A stretch of 64,000 nt of DNA from an alpha proteobacterium U9-1i (GTDB taxonomy: Bacteria > Pseudomonadota > Alphaproteobacteria > Caulobacterales > Aquidulcibacteraceae): positions 124,001 through 188,000 of the forward strand of contig BBSY01000002.1 in the NCBI GenBank assembly GCA_000974665.1. Reading direction: 5' to 3'. Shown here piece by piece: positions 62,397 through 64,000 of the stretch. The stretch's first letter is position 1; each line of letters begins with the position of its first letter. Made by a program: the position numbers and the translations under genes. The notes below the pieces were generated by a model that was not told where the DNA came from, ran no database searches, and saw only the letters and a program-made list of their open reading frames with translations.

Positions 62397-62711
62397 TCAG
62401 ATCATCGCGCCGCCGGCAAAGCCGAAGAAGGTGAGGCCCCAGCTCACCGCCGCGAACATGATGGCGATGCCCAAGCCCGCCCAAGCGAGCTTCCTGACAC
62501 CGCCGCCGCCTTCGGAAAAAGCGATGGTGACGCCGGCGATGACGATGGCGATGACGCCCGCCGCGCGCGCGACAGGACCGGTGATGGAATCGACCACCTG
62601 TTCGAGCGGGCCTTCCCAGGGCATGCCCGAGCCCGCCGCATGCGCCGATGTGGCGAAGGCCATGACAATGCACGCGGCCGCTGTTGCGTGCAGAAACGCC
62701 GAGACTTTCAT
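62397..62711 (-). CDS. trbC: Type IV secretion pilin TrbC (VirB2-like)
   Basis: A 104-residue protein with a signal peptide (AACIVMAFATSAHAAG) and two hydrophobic helices (ARAAGVIAIVIAGVTIAF; LGIAIMFAAVSWGLTFFGF), as in conjugative pilins. ATG 62711 overlaps the trbB stop region (ATGA). Confidence 0.9.
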   Translation of the reverse strand: MKVSAFLHATAAACIVMAFATSAHAAGSGMPWEGPLEQVVDSITGPVARAAGVIAIVIAGVTIAFSEGGGGVRKLAWAGLGIAIMFAAVSWGLTFFGFAGGAMI

Positions 62712-63649
62712 CTCGTCCCTCCTTTTTGGTCCCAGAGATCGATGATTTCGGTGATGGCGCGCCCGCCTTCGCGGCGCGCAATGAAGACGACCATGTCGAC
62801 CGCGGAATTGATCAGCCGGGTCGGCGGTGTTGGTCTCGCTTCCATGCAGAGGTCTTCCAGGCGCGAAAGCGCATCCTCCGCCGAATTGGCGTGGAGGCTC
62901 AAGAGCCCGCCCGGATGACCGGTGTTCCAAGCCTTCAACACTTCAAGCGCCGCACCATCGCGCACTTCGCCGACGACGATGCGGTCAGGACGCAGGCGCA
63001 ATGTCATCTGCACGAGATCGCGAAGGCCGATCTCAGGCGCCGTGCGCTTGGTCAGCAATTGAACTGTGTTTGGACTGGAGCATTGGAGCTCGGCCGTGTC
63101 TTCCAAGATGACGACACGGCAGCCGTCGAACGAAGGCTCCGCAAGCAACGCATTCAGAAGCGTCGTCTTGCCCGATCCCGTGCCCCCGGCGACGACGATG
63201 TTTCGGCGAAGCGCCACAGCCGACGCCAAAAGGTGTGCTTGCGCCTCCGTGGCGATGCCGGCTTCGATATAGTCATCCAGGCGATAGATAAGCCGCGGGC
63301 GTTTGCGGATGGCGAGGATCGGCGTGCTCGCGAGCGGGGGCAAGACTGCCTGCACGCGGGCGGCGCTGTCAGGCAGGATGGTTGCGAGCATCGGCCGGTC
63401 CTCGCCAACGGTCTCGCCGGCTTCGTGCGCCAGCAAACGAATGGCGGCCTCGCGGTCAGGCGCGGAGAGTGTGTAAGTGGTGCGTTCGAGCCCGCCGCCG
63501 GCGCGGTCGAACCAGATGGCGCCGTCTTCATTGACGAGCGCCTCGACGACATCATCGGCGTCGAGCGCATCGGCGATGGCCGCACCAAGCGCGCGCTGCA
63601 GAGCCGAGCGCCGGCGCGCAGCGCCAATCGAGGCGACCGCGGCGTTCAT
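62708..63649 (-). CDS. trbB: Conjugal transfer ATPase TrbB (VirB11-like)
   Basis: A 313-residue hexameric secretion ATPase with Walker A VAGGTGSGKTTLLNALL, the His box near HPGGLLSLHANSA, and LRLRPDRIVVGEVRDGAA. It powers pilus biogenesis. ATGA overlap with the gene upstream. Confidence 0.95.
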   Translation of the reverse strand: MNAAVASIGAARRRSALQRALGAAIADALDADDVVEALVNEDGAIWFDRAGGGLERTTYTLSAPDREAAIRLLAHEAGETVGEDRPMLATILPDSAARVQAVLPPLASTPILAIRKRPRLIYRLDDYIEAGIATEAQAHLLASAVALRRNIVVAGGTGSGKTTLLNALLAEPSFDGCRVVILEDTAELQCSSPNTVQLLTKRTAPEIGLRDLVQMTLRLRPDRIVVGEVRDGAALEVLKAWNTGHPGGLLSLHANSAEDALSRLEDLCMEARPTPPTRLINSAVDMVVFIARREGGRAITEIIDLWDQKGGTR

Positions 63650-64000
63650 GTCGCGCTCTCCAGCGTTCCGCGGTGCGCCGCATCTCCGCGATTGAGCGCG
63701 GGCGTCACCAGTTCGCGCGAGGCGACGGATTTGCCGGGGCTGAGCCCTTGGGCGACAAAATCCAGAAACCGTTCAAAGCGTGCATCGGCGCTGGCAGCCG
63801 CGCTTTCTTCTAAGCTCGGATCAATCGGCGGGTTATGCTCAAGCCAGACCCGCACGAAGAGCAGCAGCACTTCTTTCAGGATGAGCGCTTCGCCGATCGC
63901 CTTGTCGAGCCGCGCATCGGTGCGAAAACGCTCGCGTTCGGCGGTGCTGGCGCTCTCAAGCGTGCGTTTATCGAAACGCGCTTTCACAGCGTCCGCGATC
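63646..64000 (-). CDS. Hypothetical protein upstream of trbB, possibly running off the edge
   Basis: The frame gives at least 113 residues from GTG 63987 and stays open to the window edge, so the true start may lie outside. The sequence is charged and helical (ESASTAERERFRTDARLDKA), with a hydrophobic stretch (ILKEVLLLFVRVWLE). It overlaps trbB by ATGA, so it belongs to the transfer operon. Family not recognised; in many related elements this position holds a CopG-like regulator, but no ribbon-helix-helix is seen here. Confidence 0.6.
   Translation of the reverse strand, partial: IADAVKARFDKRTLESASTAERERFRTDARLDKAIGEALILKEVLLLFVRVWLEHNPPIDPSLEESAAASADARFERFLDFVAQGLSPGKSVASRELVTPALNRGDAAHRGTLESAT

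Larger units (their letters stand above)
18300..64000. mobile_element. Putative integrative conjugative element, left end inside the window
   Basis: The interval starts at the tRNA-Val scar and integrase and carries accessory metabolism, a toxin-antitoxin pair and a complete Trb mating-pair set. Geometry of the scar (its missing 5' side faces right) places the element to the right, with an intact tRNA-Val(GAC) expected at the far end beyond 64000. The continuity of one element across 46 kb is inferred, since nested islands are possible. Confidence 0.5.

Noticed and set aside
1-64000. CRISPR arrays or IS elements with DDE transposases
   Set aside because: No regularly spaced direct repeats and no transposase of that type were seen; repeats found are single palindromes, short direct repeats or two-copy elements.

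Overview
The window is GC-rich, densely coded DNA that looks alphaproteobacterial (possibly Caulobacterales/Hyphomonadaceae; inference only). Supporting signs are the DUF3489 / small ORF / DUF2924 / serine-recombinase cassette, a UbiM-type hydroxylase, a B12-dependent ribonucleotide reductase, FNR-type TTGAT-N4-ATCAA operators and P-type (Trb) conjugation genes. No rRNA gene, intact tRNA or CRISPR array was seen.

Region 1 (1-18.1 kb) is an accessory zone rich in conflict and immunity-type domains. It holds a WD40 / Ras-like GTPase / zinc-ribbon / TIR protein behind a near-consensus promoter, a small membrane protein, a 960-residue DUF4062 protein, a stand-alone TIR-like protein and a protein with a HEPN-type R-x5-H motif. 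A tight three-gene unit follows (trypsin-like protease, 78-residue protein, membrane-anchored TIR-like/CHAT protease), then an M23 peptidase with an altered metal motif and a cassette ending in a large serine recombinase. A non-coding element with three potential hairpins occurs twice, at about 8.8 kb and 15.4 kb, the second time as the leader of the DUF3489 gene.

Region 2 (18.3-52.8 kb) begins with a truncated 3' half of a tRNA-Val(GAC) gene next to a tyrosine integrase, which I read as one end of a large integrative element. Its cargo is an anaerobic respiration package: two ferritin-like diiron proteins with a zinc ribbon and TetR regulator, class II ribonucleotide reductase (nrdJ), a nitrate respiration operon (narK fusion, narG, narH, narJ, porin, narI, ppiC, small protein, hemerythrin-like), a Crp/Fnr regulator, molybdenum cofactor genes (mobA, moaA, moaD, TauE-like, moaE, moaB, moaC, moeA), then hemN, nnrS, ubiM, a ThDP enzyme, an FAD-linked oxidase, tryptophanase and a CMD-family protein. 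Eight FNR-type boxes precede these units, so the cargo looks like one regulon controlled by its own Crp/Fnr protein, which lacks the iron-sulfur cysteine cluster.

Region 3 (52.9-64 kb) has an AbiE-type toxin-antitoxin pair with a palindromic operator, then a Trb mating-pair module on the minus strand in the order trbB-C-D-E-J-L-F-G-I plus an HTH gene. With the integrase and tRNA scar this suggests an integrative conjugative element (ICE) that carries nitrate respiration and its cofactor supply. The relaxase, coupling protein and other attachment site would lie beyond the right edge.
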